A DNA stretch of 64,000 nucleotides, taken from positions 1 through 64,000 of the forward strand of contig NZ_JAQIIO010000011.1 in the NCBI RefSeq assembly GCF_027891095.1, in the 5' to 3' direction. The position numbers and the translations under genes are program-made. The notes under the pieces were generated by a model. The model ran no database searches. It was not told the origin of the DNA and saw nothing but the letters and a program-made list of their open reading frames with translations. Numbering within the stretch: position 1 is the first letter of the stretch; each line of letters opens with the position of its first letter. The DNA comes from Aliiroseovarius salicola. Lineage in GTDB: Bacteria > Pseudomonadota > Alphaproteobacteria > Rhodobacterales > Rhodobacteraceae. Positions 53,907 through 63,994 of this stretch are shown one piece after another.

Positions 53907-55154
53907 ATGTCCGACGATCTTTTCAACAGCTTCATGAACGGCCCGGACGAGCGTGGCCGTTTTGGTGATTTCGGCGGCCGCTTTGTGTCGGAAACGCTGA
54001 TGCCGCTGATCCTCGACCTTGAGGCCGAGTATGAAAAGGCCAAGACGGACGATAGCTTCTGGGCGGAGATGGACCACCTGTGGAAACACTATGTGGGCCG
54101 ACCCTCACCGCTTTATTTCGCCGAAGGGCTGACCAAACACTTGGGCGGCGCCAAAGTCTATATGAAGCGTGATGAACTGAACCACACGGGCGCGCATAAG
54201 ATCAACAACGTGCTGGGACAGATCCTGCTCGCACGCCGTATGGGCAAAACCCGTATTATCGCGGAAACCGGAGCAGGGCAACACGGCGTGGCCACCGCCA
54301 CCGTCTGCGCCAAATTTGGTCTCAAATGCATTGTCTATATGGGCGCGCATGATGTGCAACGCCAGGCACCCAATGTGTTCCGCATGCGGCTCTTGGGGGC
54401 CGAGGTGATCGCCGTGGAAAGCGGTCGTGGCACGCTCAAGGATGCGATGAACGACGCACTGCGCGATTGGGTTACCAATGTGCGTGACACGTTTTACTGT
54501 ATCGGCACCGCCGCAGGCCCGCACCCCTACCCGGCGATGGTGCGTGATTTCCAGTCGATCATCGGCCAGGAAACCAAGGCGCAGATGCAAGAGGCCGAAG
54601 GCCGCCTCCCGGACACTGTGATTGCCGCGATCGGTGGTGGCTCCAACGCGATTGGCCTTTTCTACCCGTTCCTCGATGATGAAAGCGTGCAGATCATCGG
54701 CGTCGAAGCCGGTGGTAAAGGTGTAAACGAAAAGATGGAACATTGCGCCTCGCTCACCGGCGGACGCCCCGGCGTGCTTCACGGCAACCGCACCTATCTG
54801 CTACAGGATGATGACGGGCAGATCCTCGACGGGTATTCGATTTCAGCTGGATTGGACTATCCGGGCATCGGGCCAGAGCATAGCTGGCTGCATGAAATCG
54901 GTCGCGCAGAATATGTCTCGATCACCGATAAGGAAGCATTGGATGCTTTTCAGCTGTCCTGCTCGACCGAGGGCATCATCCCGGCGCTTGAACCCTGCCA
55001 TGCACTGGCCTATGTGACGAAGCTCGCTCCTACACTGCCGAAAGATCACATCATCTGCATGAACATGTGTGGTCGTGGCGACAAGGACATCTTCACCGTG
55101 GCCAAATATCTCGGTTTCGACATGTCCGATACGGAAGGTCGCGTGGCAGACTAA
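53907..55154 (+). CDS. trpB: Tryptophan synthase beta chain
   Basis: A 415-residue PLP enzyme joining indole and serine. K98 in [10 protein letters not shown] binds PLP and GGGSNAIG binds its phosphate; the TrpB1-type [10 protein letters not shown] segment is present. trpA is not within the next genes, which run in the opposite direction. A bidirectional terminator follows. Confidence 0.97.
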   Translation: MSDDLFNSFMNGPDERGRFGDFGGRFVSETLMPLILDLEAEYEKAKTDDSFWAEMDHLWKHYVGRPSPLYFAEGLTKHLGGAKVYMKRDELNHTGAHKINNVLGQILLARRMGKTRIIAETGAGQHGVATATVCAKFGLKCIVYMGAHDVQRQAPNVFRMRLLGAEVIAVESGRGTLKDAMNDALRDWVTNVRDTFYCIGTAAGPHPYPAMVRDFQSIIGQETKAQMQEAEGRLPDTVIAAIGGGSNAIGLFYPFLDDESVQIIGVEAGGKGVNEKMEHCASLTGGRPGVLHGNRTYLLQDDDGQILDGYSISAGLDYPGIGPEHSWLHEIGRAEYVSITDKEALDAFQLSCSTEGIIPALEPCHALAYVTKLAPTLPKDHIICMNMCGRGDKDIFTVAKYLGFDMSDTEGRVAD

Positions 55155-55169
55155 CTTTCAGATCACTCG

Positions 55170-55215
55170 AAAACAAAACGCCCCGCGTCTGAAATGGCAC
55201 GGGGCGTTTTGTTTT
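55170..55215. terminator. Bidirectional terminator between trpB and beta-lactamase-fold gene
   Basis: AAAACAAAACGCCCCG (55170-55185) and CGGGGCGTTTTGTTTT (55200-55215) are perfect 16-base inverted copies, with T-runs on both strands. It serves the convergent trpB and serine hydrolase genes. Confidence 0.9.
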
Positions 55216-55230
55216 GTGTTACTGGGCGCG

Positions 55231-56412
55231 TCAGCTCTGAGAGGCTACTACTGCTGTTTCTGACAGGAGGCGGAACATCTCGATATTTGACCGATGTGCG
55301 CCGGGTTCTCGGAATTTCCGGTCCGCCGATGTCAGCACAATTACCACGTCACGGGCGCTATCGATGAAAATATACTGGCCGTATATTCCGCGTGCAAAAT
55401 ACTCTCCTTCGGGGGCATCCGGTGCGATCCACCACTGGTAGCCATATTGCCGTTGCCCGGGTTCTGTGGGGGCGGAGGGCACGGTCGAGGCTGCAATCCA
55501 GTCAGCGGGTACAACCTGTTCACCTTGCCACTTTCCACCTTGCAGGAACATCTGACCAAAACGGGCATAATCACGGCTGCGCAAATTTAGCCCGCCCAGA
55601 ACAAAGGCTACACCTTCACCGTCGCTCAAATAGTGGGGGGCGGCCTCAAACTCCAGTCGACCGATAATATGCTCATTCATCAGATCCGGGATCGATCGCC
55701 CCGTGGCCCCGCGGATCACCATGCCAATCACATGCGTATCGATCGAGACATATTGCCAAATATCCCCTGCCGGAGCGAAGGTTTCGGTCAGCTCTTCGGT
55801 AAACCCATCCATGGATTTGCCAAGGGCAAGTACACGACCCATCTGATTGATGTCTGAATTGTAGTCGAGGTAATCCTCGTTGAACGTTACTCCGGAGGTC
55901 ATATTCAGCACATTTCTGATTGTCGCCCCGTCATAAGCACCACCCATGAGGCTGGGCACATATTTGGTGACAGGGTCATCCAGCGAAGCAATGGCGCCCT
56001 GATCAAGAATAACCCCCATCAGGGCAGACAGAAAACTCTTGGCGACGGACCAACTAATCCGCAGGTCCTCTGGTTGTGTATCCAGGTGGTAGCTTTCATG
56101 TCGGATCTGCCCCTCTTGCAGCACAATCAGCGACGTAACAGCGCGCTCTTTGATCCATGCATCAGCGGCGGCCGGCAGAGCCATGCTCTCCCCTTTGGGG
56201 AGAGGGCTGTCAGGACCATCACCACGGGACAAGGGGACGGTCAGGAACGCGGCATTCATATGTGAAAAATTGCCCACGATCTTCTCTTCTGAAAAGAGCG
56301 TATTTACCGCGAGAAGTCGCTTAAGGTCTTCTTGCTTCCACAATCCGACAAAGGCCACGAGAACAAAGAGCCCCAGCAAAATTTGGATGGTGCGTTTGAA
56401 AAGGTTTTCCAT
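55231..56412 (-). CDS. Beta-lactamase-fold serine hydrolase
   Basis: A 393-residue protein with an N-terminal membrane anchor (8-25) and a periplasmic class C beta-lactamase/esterase domain. S122-x-x-K125 (SVAK) is the catalytic pair; YVS follows as the Y-x-N/S motif, and a GIYGQY segment stands in for K-T-G. More likely an esterase or peptidase relative than an antibiotic-hydrolysing enzyme. A GGAGG box precedes the ATG. The CTAGTTTT array lies about 60 bases upstream. Confidence 0.82.
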   Translation of the reverse strand: MENLFKRTIQILLGLFVLVAFVGLWKQEDLKRLLAVNTLFSEEKIVGNFSHMNAAFLTVPLSRGDGPDSPLPKGESMALPAAADAWIKERAVTSLIVLQEGQIRHESYHLDTQPEDLRISWSVAKSFLSALMGVILDQGAIASLDDPVTKYVPSLMGGAYDGATIRNVLNMTSGVTFNEDYLDYNSDINQMGRVLALGKSMDGFTEELTETFAPAGDIWQYVSIDTHVIGMVIRGATGRSIPDLMNEHIIGRLEFEAAPHYLSDGEGVAFVLGGLNLRSRDYARFGQMFLQGGKWQGEQVVPADWIAASTVPSAPTEPGQRQYGYQWWIAPDAPEGEYFARGIYGQYIFIDSARDVVIVLTSADRKFREPGAHRSNIEMFRLLSETAVVASQS

Positions 56413-56473
56413 GTGACCTCCGACATGACGCCAAACCCGACAGAAATGGGTTGCGTCAATTCAGTTTGAGAAT

Positions 56474-56573
56474 ACTAGTTTTCTAGTTTTCTAGTTTTCT
56501 AGTTTTCTAGTTTTCTAGTTTTCTAGTTTTCTAGTTTTCTAGTTTTCTAGTTTTCTAGTTTTCTAGTTTTCTA
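56474..56573. repeat. Tandem array of CTAGTTTT (12 full copies plus CTAG)
   Basis: Twelve exact copies of the eight-base unit CTAGTTTT run from 56474 to 56569 and end in CTAG (56573). There is no variation between units. It lies between the stop of the DUF2332 gene and the start of the serine hydrolase gene, in the latter's upstream region. CTAG is normally rare in proteobacterial DNA. Exact short arrays like this are prone to copy-number change. Confidence 0.97.
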
Positions 56574-56591
56574 GCATTGCGCAATTTTGCC

Positions 56592-57614
56592 TCACGGTGA
56601 CCTCCAATCCAGCCAGCGTCCATGAAAATCGATACGACCTAACGTAAGGGAACTCCCATCCGGCCAAAGCGTCAGCGTGATTGCGGCCCCATTGCCCTGA
56701 TGCTCATCCGCTTCCATGGACAGATGTGCCACCGGTCCGCGCTGTCCGGCATTGCAGATTGCCGTATGGCATCGTTCCTGCGTCTCTTCAGGGAAATACT
56801 GCCATGCAATCGTGTGGTAGATGAGAGACAAGTGATCGGGGCGATTATTCGCGAGCCGGGCTTCCAGCCAATCCGCAGCGTCCCCCTGATCCACCACAGC
56901 ATCAAAGATCGAAATTGCCGCGCGTGTACGGGCCAGTCGTTCGGGCTGATCTGCCCAGAGATAGGATTGCAGGCGCAGAGCATCAGCAGGGTCGCGCGCA
57001 TCCAGCGGGATCAAGTCCACACCGCGCCGGTCGATGATCGTGGGTGTTATGCCTGTTGGCAGATCACCGCGCCACTCCGGCGACAAGATCACCGGGGTGT
57101 CACTCGGTCCCAATTGTACTCCGGGTACATTAAGGGAGAACTTGTCCCACATAAGATTAAGCCCGCCAGACGCGCCCAGATCGGACATGTGGATCGGTAA
57201 ACCATAATGCGCAGACAGCCAATGCCCGGCCGCGATCAGCACCGCCGCGCGACGCACTTCGTTGGTTTGTGGTGGGTTGTCCAGCCAGTGGTTCAGAGTG
57301 TCGGCATGATCCCGCATGGCAATCTGTAGGGCATTCCAGAGGTCATCATCATCAGGAGGCTCATGAGGAGGGTAGATCGCCACAAGGTCCGGGCACGCTT
57401 TGGTCAGAACCAGCGCGTGCAGACCTGCCAAAAGGCGTAGTGGCACTGACTGGCCAATAGGCCCCAATTCACCTTCCCAGCCGAATAAACGGTCGGTCAA
57501 AGCAGTGCCGGGTTGTAGATTTTCAGCCAAAAGAGAGAGGATGCGGGCCGTGAAAGGAGAACCCAGTTTGGCATTGCTGCGGGCTTGTTGATGTAAAGCA
57601 CCGCGTAAATTCAC
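56592..57614 (-). CDS. DUF2332-family protein
   Basis: A 340-residue cytoplasmic protein resembling DUF2332, a family without an established function. Recognisable blocks are an N-terminal helical part, 'DLGASGGLNLMWDKF' in the middle, DRRGVDLIPLDARDP, and a final strand-rich part (YHTIAWQYFP, LTLWPDG). The DLGASGG block looks like a nucleotide or AdoMet-binding turn. The ATG overlaps the pth stop (57611-57614). Confidence 0.75.
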   Translation of the reverse strand: MNLRGALHQQARSNAKLGSPFTARILSLLAENLQPGTALTDRLFGWEGELGPIGQSVPLRLLAGLHALVLTKACPDLVAIYPPHEPPDDDDLWNALQIAMRDHADTLNHWLDNPPQTNEVRRAAVLIAAGHWLSAHYGLPIHMSDLGASGGLNLMWDKFSLNVPGVQLGPSDTPVILSPEWRGDLPTGITPTIIDRRGVDLIPLDARDPADALRLQSYLWADQPERLARTRAAISIFDAVVDQGDAADWLEARLANNRPDHLSLIYHTIAWQYFPEETQERCHTAICNAGQRGPVAHLSMEADEHQGNGAAITLTLWPDGSSLTLGRIDFHGRWLDWRSP

Positions 57615-58288
57615 GAAAACCTATCCATCAGTTTCTGCAAGGGCGTGCGGCTGTCCTCTGGTTCCGGAGCTTTCTCCGGCTTCTTCTCTGACGCCTTCTT
57701 AGGACTTGCTGAGGGTCGTGGCGGTTTTACCCGAAGCCCAATTGCGTTCATGAACTTGCCACTGTCACCGCGTGCCAAATCCGGCGCCCCATCTGCGCAG
57801 CCGCGCAGGACATCATCCAACCAGCCTTGATCCGCCTTGGCAAAATCATTCAACACATAACGTGACACCGCATCTTTGTGACCCGGATGCCCGATTCCCA
57901 TGCGCACGCGGTGATAGTCCGCGCCGATATGCTGATGGATCGAGCGCAGCCCGTTATGGCCCGCATGTCCCCCACCGGTTTTCACGCGACATTTCCCCGG
58001 TGCCAGGTCCAGTTCGTCATGAAACACAGTCACCTCCCCCGAGGTGATTTTGTAAAAGCGCATCGCCTCGCCCACGGATTGCCCCGACAGATTCATGAAC
58101 GTTTCAGGTTTCAGCAGGATGACCTTTTCACCCCCAAGATTGCCTTCGCAAAGCTGTCCCTGAAATTTCGAGCGCCAAGGTGAAAACCCGTGATCGGATG
58201 CGATCTGTTCCAGTGCCATGAAACCGATATTATGCCGGTTGCCTGCATATTTCGGGCCGGGATTTCCGAGGCCGACAAAGAGTTTCAT
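57611..58288 (-). CDS. pth: Peptidyl-tRNA hydrolase
   Basis: A 225-residue enzyme recycling peptidyl-tRNA. Catalytic H19 in NRHNIGF, plus FMNLSG, FHDELDL and the GGGHAGHNGLRS block. A lysine/proline/glutamate-rich C-terminal extension of about 35 residues (from 190) is longer than in E. coli. The ATG at 58288 gives the conserved MKLFVGLGNPG start. Usually next to rplY; here two genes lie between. Confidence 0.95.
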   Translation of the reverse strand: MKLFVGLGNPGPKYAGNRHNIGFMALEQIASDHGFSPWRSKFQGQLCEGNLGGEKVILLKPETFMNLSGQSVGEAMRFYKITSGEVTVFHDELDLAPGKCRVKTGGGHAGHNGLRSIHQHIGADYHRVRMGIGHPGHKDAVSRYVLNDFAKADQGWLDDVLRGCADGAPDLARGDSGKFMNAIGLRVKPPRPSASPKKASEKKPEKAPEPEDSRTPLQKLMDRFS

Positions 58289-58413
58289 GAGTGTCTCCGC
58301 TCTGGACAAAGGGTCGGGATTGCACCCTATTTAGCGTAAAGAACTGGGCTGCTCAATTCCGCAGCCCTAATGAATATTCGGCGCAGGTGAAAACAGACTA
58401 AATTAGGGCCAAC

Positions 58414-59097
58414 ATGGCAAAATTTGACATCAAAGGTTTGAATCTGGAGATCCCGGATAGGTTTTTGACACCGGTTCTGCGGGAAGAATTGCGCACCGGC
58501 AGCTATGAGTGGGGCGAAGCACGCGCCCTTGGTGCCGTTTTGCGCAAAGGGGACCATTTGCTGGATCTGGGAAGCGCAATCGGCTTTATCGCCAGTCTGG
58601 CGGCCCAAACCCTTGATGATCGCAACATCACTTGTATTGAAGCTAATCCGGAACTCATCCCTGTTCTTGAACGAAACCTCGCCCAGAATGGCGCACCGCG
58701 AGCGGGCCTTATCCATGGCGCGGTGGTTGGTGGCAACCACCGCAGCGAACAGGTGACACTTGAATTGCGACCAGCCTTTTATTCTTCTCGCCTCTCTTCC
58801 GAAACATCGGACGGCAAGGGGCGTTTGGTCGAGGTGCCCGCCCTACACTTGTCCGACCTTCTGGTGGCGTTCGAACCTGATGTTGTCACGATGGATCTGG
58901 AAGGGGTAGAGGCCGGACTGGCGGTTCTGCCTTGGCCCGGCAAGGTAAGGGCTGTGGTCATGGAACTTCATACGAAATATTATGACCTGTCCACGGTTGA
59001 TGAAATCTTTGCCGGAATGGCTCGCAATGGGTTTGCCTATCAGCCCAGAGGGTCGCGTGGGGATGTGGTTGTGTTTCAACGCATCGGGACAGAGTAG
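58414..59097 (+). CDS. FkbM-family methyltransferase
   Basis: A 227-residue AdoMet-dependent methyltransferase of the FkbM type: LLDLGSAIGFIA (AdoMet binding), CIEANPELIP, and the family-typical VVTMDLEGVEAGL. These enzymes methylate hydroxyls on sugars, lipids or polyketides; the substrate here is unknown. It is inserted, in opposite direction, between pth and rplY. Confidence 0.8.
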   Translation: MAKFDIKGLNLEIPDRFLTPVLREELRTGSYEWGEARALGAVLRKGDHLLDLGSAIGFIASLAAQTLDDRNITCIEANPELIPVLERNLAQNGAPRAGLIHGAVVGGNHRSEQVTLELRPAFYSSRLSSETSDGKGRLVEVPALHLSDLLVAFEPDVVTMDLEGVEAGLAVLPWPGKVRAVVMELHTKYYDLSTVDEIFAGMARNGFAYQPRGSRGDVVVFQRIGTE

Positions 59098-59125
59098 GCG
59101 GCGCCACCCGCCCCAACCGTTGCGA

Positions 59126-59599
59126 TTATGCGGCTGCGTAGCTGGAAAAGACCTCGACCCGTCCATCCTTACGCATCAACAAGACCTCATAGGCCTCACG
59201 CTGATTTTCCGGGCCCATTCCGGGGGATCCACTGGGCATCCCAGGCACGGTCAATCCAATCGCCTCGGGCCGCTGCGCGAGCAGGCGAGAGATATCAGCA
59301 GCGGGCACGTGACCCTCAATCAGATATCCATCAATCTCGGCGGTGTGGCAGGACATCAGGTCATCGGAAATACCGCCTTGCTGCTTGAAGAGATACAGCG
59401 CGTCATAGTCCACGTTCTCGACAGTGGTGGAAAATCCATTTGCCTGCATGATTTTGATCCATGCCCCACAACAACCGCAGCTGGGATCCTTGCGCACATG
59501 AAGGGCAGGGGAACTGGCGATTGCAGGAGCGGCTGACAATACGGGTGTGGCCAGAGCTGAAATCAGAAAGCGGCGGCGGGACAGGGTGAGATTGGACAT
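59126..59599 (-). CDS. DUF411 metal-binding protein with Tat-type signal
   Basis: A 157-residue precursor with a twin-arginine-like signal (SRRRFLISA) and cleavage near SAAPAIAS. The mature part has the DUF411 cysteine motif SCGCCGAW, then DLMSCHTAEIDGY, GHVPA and GLTVPGMPSGSPGM. DUF411 proteins are associated with periplasmic copper and other metal handling. The ATG at 59599 is chosen because it opens the signal peptide. Confidence 0.85.
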   Translation of the reverse strand: MSNLTLSRRRFLISALATPVLSAAPAIASSPALHVRKDPSCGCCGAWIKIMQANGFSTTVENVDYDALYLFKQQGGISDDLMSCHTAEIDGYLIEGHVPAADISRLLAQRPEAIGLTVPGMPSGSPGMGPENQREAYEVLLMRKDGRVEVFSSYAAA

Positions 59600-59708
59600 A
59601 AGAGTTCTCTTTGCACGTTTGATGCAGGTTATTAACACAAACCTTCTTTGGTTTGTGTTGATCTTCGTCAATTTCACCTGTTTGTGTTCTGCCCCGTCAG
59701 CCCCCCCC

Positions 59709-59743
59709 AAAAAAAAAGCGGGGTTCCGATGGGAACCCCGCTT
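59709..59743 (-). terminator. Rho-independent terminator of rplY
   Basis: On the minus strand AGCGGGGTTCC pairs with GGAACCCCGCT, followed by nine T (the A-run at 59709-59717). It lies about 25 bases after the rplY stop. Confidence 0.9.
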
Positions 59744-59768
59744 CATATTCGATATCGTCTTATGAGAC

Positions 59769-60419
59769 TTAGTCTGCGGCCACTTCGATGGCTTCAACTT
59801 CATCTGCTGCGACCTCTTCAGCCTCTTCGTCCTCATCCGACGAACGCAGCGAGCTCGGTGCGGCAAGGTTTGCGATCACGAAGTCACGATCGATGGTCGG
59901 CTTGGCACCCGACGGCAGGGTCACGTCCGAAATGTGGATCACGTCGCCCACTTCACGGCCGGTCAGGTCGACAACGATTTGATCCGGGATTTCACCAGCA
60001 ACAACATTCAGTTCGACTTCCGGACGCACAACGGTCAAAACGCCGCCTTTTTTCAGGCCCGGTGCTTCCTCGTGGTTTTCGAATTCCACGTGGATGAACA
60101 GGCTGATCCGCGAGGTGCGGCGCAGACGCATCAGGTCGATGTGGGTCGGCAGGTCTTTCACGACGTCACGCTGAACACCGCGGCAGATCACGCGTACGTC
60201 TTCTTCGCCCTCAACCTTCAGGTTCCACAGGGTCGACAGGAAACGGCCAGCTTTCAGCTTTTTCAGCAGGTCGTTGAACGGGATGTTGATCGACAGGGGA
60301 TCGGCGTCGCCACCGTAAACCACACCTGGAACCAGCCCGTCACGACGTGCCTGGCGAGCGGCGCCCTTGCCTGTCCCCGCGCGTTTCTGAGCAACAAGAT
60401 CAGGGATCTCTTTTGCCAT
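59769..60419 (-). CDS. rplY: 50S ribosomal protein L25/general stress protein Ctc (bL25)
   Basis: A 216-residue CTC-type bL25, with an N-terminal 5S rRNA-binding domain (1-95; [22 protein letters not shown]) and a C-terminal beta domain (100-185). An acidic E/D-rich tail of about 20 residues closes it. The ATG at 60419 is conserved; the upstream open frame is not. Confidence 0.93.
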   Translation of the reverse strand: MAKEIPDLVAQKRAGTGKGAARQARRDGLVPGVVYGGDADPLSINIPFNDLLKKLKAGRFLSTLWNLKVEGEEDVRVICRGVQRDVVKDLPTHIDLMRLRRTSRISLFIHVEFENHEEAPGLKKGGVLTVVRPEVELNVVAGEIPDQIVVDLTGREVGDVIHISDVTLPSGAKPTIDRDFVIANLAAPSSLRSSDEDEEAEEVAADEVEAIEVAAD

Positions 60420-60561
60420 TGTAATTCTCCAATATGTATAGGGCGGGGCTCCTCCAAGGCTGTAGCCCCGCGATGAAGCCCTGCCCATACAGGGGAATCG
60501 GGCAAAAGGAAAGCCATTTCTGGGCCGCACGGTTAGAGGCGTTGAAACGGCCCTCGATCCG

Positions 60562-62649
60562 TTACTTTTTCACGCGGCGTGGCAGTGCGTTTTCACCGCG
60601 CGGCTGGTTCTTGCGCACCTTGGGCGGTTTGGCAGGTTTGCTTCCGGGCTTGGCCCCTTTGCCCTTCTTGCCGGGCTTTTCTTTTTTCCAGCGCTGCTTG
60701 TTGCCGTCCTCATCCCGTTTCTTGTTGGGGTTCGCGGTGGGCGTGCCATCGCTTTTGCGGGATTTTTTCTCATCCCGCTTTTCGGGTGTTTTGTATTCCG
60801 ATTTGGTCTCGGGGTTCACTTCCGGAACAAGGTCAGGTGACCAGCGACCACCTTTGTTGGCAGAGGGGGCCGAGGCGCGGTCGTCTCGTTGGTTTTGCTT
60901 ACGTAAAGGTTTCGCGGGTTTGTCGGACTTTGCTGGACGATCACCAGCTTCCCTTTTCTCACCGCTACCTTTGCGGTGCGGTTTGGGCGCGCGGTCATCG
61001 CGGTCAAACTTGCCCTTTCCTTTGAAGTTGGGCTTGTCGCCAAATTTGCCACCTTGTTTGCGTGGTGGGGCGCTCAGATCGGGTTTGCCTTCCAGTTGGG
61101 TGGCACGAATACCGTCTTCCAGTTCGCCGCCCCCGGATGCGCCCAGGAATTTCTCAACGCTGTCATTGGACAGTTCCACAAAGGTCTCGCGCCCTTGAAC
61201 GCGGATGGCGCCGATGTCGTTCTTGTCGAGATTTCCCGAACGGCACAGCATGGGCAGAAGCCAGCGTGGCTCGGCGTTTTGTTTGCGACCAACCGACAAT
61301 GAGAACCAAGTCGATGGGCCAAAATCCTTGTCTTCACGACGGGCAGGGCGCGCACCGATCTCAGCGAGTTCTTCTGGTGCTGAGAATTGGACGCGATGCA
61401 GGCGAATACAGGCCGTGGCGATCTGTTCAGGCGTGAAGCGCGCAATCAGGTCGCCCGCAAGCTGCCCCTCATCACCGGTCAAACCCTCGTTCCAGGTTGG
61501 GTGTTCCATCAACCGCTCTACGTCACGGGTGCGAATTTCGTCGGCAGAAGGCGGCAGGTCCCACTTTGCGGTGATCTTGGCCCAACGCAGAAGGCGTTCG
61601 GCGCGTTTGACCATTTTGGGGGGCACGATCAGGGCTGATGTCCCTTTACGTCCAGCCCGGCCCGTGCGGCCGGAGCGGTGCAACAGACCTTCTGTATTGG
61701 TAGGCAGTTCGGCATGAATCACAAGATCCAGCATCGGAAGGTCAATGCCGCGCGCGGCCACGTCGGTGGCCACACAGACCCTTGCCCGGCCGTCACGCAT
61801 GGATTGCAGCGCATTGGATCGTTCGGCTTGGCTGAGTTCGCCAGACAGGCAAACAACAGGCAAGCCCCGGTTGGACAGACGTGTGGTCAGGCGGTTTACC
61901 GTTGCGCGGGTGTTTGCAAAGACAATCGCATTCTGCGCATCGTGATAGCGCAGAATATTGATGATCGCATGTTCCTCATCCCGATCGGCCACGCGCAGCG
62001 CTTGGTATTCGATATCGGCGTGCTGCTTTTCCTTCGACACGGTCGAGACGCGCACGGCATCACGTTGATATTGCTTGGCAAGTTTGGAAATCAGCGGCGA
62101 GACGGTGGCCGAGAAGAGCAGTGAGCGGCGCTCTTCTGGTGTTGCATCCAGCATGAATTCAAGGTCTTCCTTGAAGCCCATGTCGAGCATTTCGTCTGCT
62201 TCGTCCAGAACCACAGCCTTCAGCGCGTCCAAGACCAGCGCGCCGCGGGTGATGTGGTCACGCAGGCGCCCTGGCGTACCCACAACAATATGAGCGCCAC
62301 GCTCAAGCGCCCGGCGTTCGGTGCGTTGATCCATCCCGCCAACACAGGACGCAATGCGCGCGCCGGTATGGGCGTAAAGCCAGCTCAGCTCAAACTTCAC
62401 CTGCATCGCCAATTCACGCGTGGGTGCAATCACCAGGGCCAGAGGCGTGGCGGCGGGGCCAAAGGCCTCACCGTCCAGAATGGTTGGCGCAATGGCCAGG
62501 CCAAAGCCCACGGTCTTGCCTGATCCAGTCTGGGCGGAAACCAGCATGTCCTGATCCACCAACTCGGGGTTTGTCACCGCTTCCTGCACATCGGTCAGCG
62601 TGTCATAGCCCTTGTCGGCAAGGGCTTTTGCGAGGGTCGGGATCATCAT
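60562..62649 (-). CDS. DEAD-box RNA helicase (DbpA/CsdA-like)
   Basis: A 695-residue helicase. Core motifs: [44 protein letters not shown] and [11 protein letters not shown] DbpA-type RNA-binding domain follows at about 440-520 ([25 protein letters not shown]), then a strongly basic K/R/D-rich tail of 150 residues that is probably disordered. Likely acts in ribosome assembly or cold-shock RNA remodelling. ATG codons at 62649 and 62646 are equally possible. Confidence 0.92.
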   Translation of the reverse strand: MMIPTLAKALADKGYDTLTDVQEAVTNPELVDQDMLVSAQTGSGKTVGFGLAIAPTILDGEAFGPAATPLALVIAPTRELAMQVKFELSWLYAHTGARIASCVGGMDQRTERRALERGAHIVVGTPGRLRDHITRGALVLDALKAVVLDEADEMLDMGFKEDLEFMLDATPEERRSLLFSATVSPLISKLAKQYQRDAVRVSTVSKEKQHADIEYQALRVADRDEEHAIINILRYHDAQNAIVFANTRATVNRLTTRLSNRGLPVVCLSGELSQAERSNALQSMRDGRARVCVATDVAARGIDLPMLDLVIHAELPTNTEGLLHRSGRTGRAGRKGTSALIVPPKMVKRAERLLRWAKITAKWDLPPSADEIRTRDVERLMEHPTWNEGLTGDEGQLAGDLIARFTPEQIATACIRLHRVQFSAPEELAEIGARPARREDKDFGPSTWFSLSVGRKQNAEPRWLLPMLCRSGNLDKNDIGAIRVQGRETFVELSNDSVEKFLGASGGGELEDGIRATQLEGKPDLSAPPRKQGGKFGDKPNFKGKGKFDRDDRAPKPHRKGSGEKREAGDRPAKSDKPAKPLRKQNQRDDRASAPSANKGGRWSPDLVPEVNPETKSEYKTPEKRDEKKSRKSDGTPTANPNKKRDEDGNKQRWKKEKPGKKGKGAKPGSKPAKPPKVRKNQPRGENALPRRVKK

Positions 62650-62765
62650 GTCGGCGTCTTTCAGAAGGTATGGCAAGCGGGATGCGGGCGCGAAAGACCT
62701 GCGCATACAGGGTTTCGGGGCAAAAGGATAGGGGGCTTGTGGCAAGGCAGCCATGCGCAGAGCTA

Positions 62766-62793
62766 AACCCCGCCTGATCATTCAGGCGGGGTT
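62766..62793 (-). terminator. Hairpin terminator downstream of the lldD gene
   Basis: AACCCCGCCTGA (62766-62777) pairs perfectly with TCAGGCGGGGTT (62782-62793). The T-run on the minus strand is short, so it may be partly Rho-assisted. Confidence 0.7.
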
Positions 62794-62830
62794 GTCGGTG
62801 GTTCAGAACTGGGGATGCCACAAAGCGTGG

Positions 62831-63994
62831 TTACTCCCAATCCCCCGAAAAGCCTTTCGGGACATAGAGGATGTCACGGTTCACGGTGTTGATATCAGTG
62901 TGACCGCAGAACGCCATCGAGACCTCAAGTTCCTTATGGGTCATCTCGAGCACCTTGGTCACACCCTGTTCCCCCATGGCGCCCAAGCCATAAACAAAGG
63001 CGCGGCCGAGATAGGTGCCTTTGGCGCCCATGGCGATGGCCTTTAAGACGTCCTGTCCCGAGCGGATGCCGCTGTCGATATGCACTTCGATCTTGTCACC
63101 AACCGCATCCAAAATCGCGGGCAGGGCGCGAATTGAACTGAGAGCGCCATCCAATTGTCGTCCACCGTGGTTTGACACGATGATCGCGTCGGCCCCCACA
63201 TTGCAGGCCTCAAGCGCGTCCACCGGCTCCATGATCCCTTTGATGATCAGCTTACCATCCCACATCTTGCGGAACTGGCGGATGCGATCCCAGTCTAGCG
63301 ATGGATCAAAGGCTTCGGCGGTCCATGTGGCAAGAGATGACGGATCCTTGACGCCCTTGGCGTGGCCGACGATGTTGCCGAAGAACCGTCGCTTGGTGCC
63401 GAGCATACCAAGGCCCCATTGCACCTTGGTCATCATATTGGCGACCGATTTCACAGTCAGCTTGGGTGGGGCTGACAGTCCGTTTTTCAGATCCTTATGG
63501 CGTTGCCCCAGCATTTGCAGATCGACCGTGATCACCGCTGTATCACAGCCTGCCGCCTTGGCCCGGTCAAACAAGCGCTGCATGAAGTCGTCGTCTTTCA
63601 GCGTATAGACCTGAAACCAGAACGGGGCGTTTGTATTCTCTGCCACATCTTCGATCGAGCAGATCGACATGGTTGAGAGCGTGAAAGGCACACCGAATTT
63701 CTCAGCAGCCCGCGCCGCCTTGATCTCGCCATCGGCGCATTGCATGCCGGTCAGACCCACAGGCGCCAGTGCTACGGGCATCGAGACATCCCGCCCGATC
63801 ATCTGTGTCTTGGTCGACCGCCCATCCATGTCCACGGCCACACGCTGTTTGAAATAGAGCTTGTCGAAATCCGAGCTGTTTTCCCGGAATGTCTGCTCGG
63901 TCCATGATCCGCTTTCTGCGTAGTCATAGAACATCTTCGGCACGCGCCGCTTGTAGATCCGCTTGAGGTCTTCGACTTCGGTAATGACAGGCAT
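62831..63994 (-). CDS. lldD: FMN-dependent L-lactate dehydrogenase/alpha-hydroxyacid oxidase
   Basis: A 387-residue FMN-dependent alpha-hydroxyacid dehydrogenase. ALAPVG and QVYTLKD bind FMN; the active-site His-Arg region reads SNHGGRQLDG, followed by VHIDSGIRSGQD. Quinone-linked LldD-type lactate dehydrogenases have this length and layout. The ATG lies six bases from the window edge, so its promoter is outside. Confidence 0.9.
   Translation of the reverse strand: MPVITEVEDLKRIYKRRVPKMFYDYAESGSWTEQTFRENSSDFDKLYFKQRVAVDMDGRSTKTQMIGRDVSMPVALAPVGLTGMQCADGEIKAARAAEKFGVPFTLSTMSICSIEDVAENTNAPFWFQVYTLKDDDFMQRLFDRAKAAGCDTAVITVDLQMLGQRHKDLKNGLSAPPKLTVKSVANMMTKVQWGLGMLGTKRRFFGNIVGHAKGVKDPSSLATWTAEAFDPSLDWDRIRQFRKMWDGKLIIKGIMEPVDALEACNVGADAIIVSNHGGRQLDGALSSIRALPAILDAVGDKIEVHIDSGIRSGQDVLKAIAMGAKGTYLGRAFVYGLGAMGEQGVTKVLEMTHKELEVSMAFCGHTDINTVNRDILYVPKGFSGDWE

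Noticed and set aside
55231-56412. Antibiotic-resistance beta-lactamase
   Set aside because: The K-T-G motif is replaced by a GxYG segment and an N-terminal anchor is present, more like an esterase-type relative.
56474-56573. CRISPR array
   Set aside because: Units are eight bases, contiguous and without spacers.
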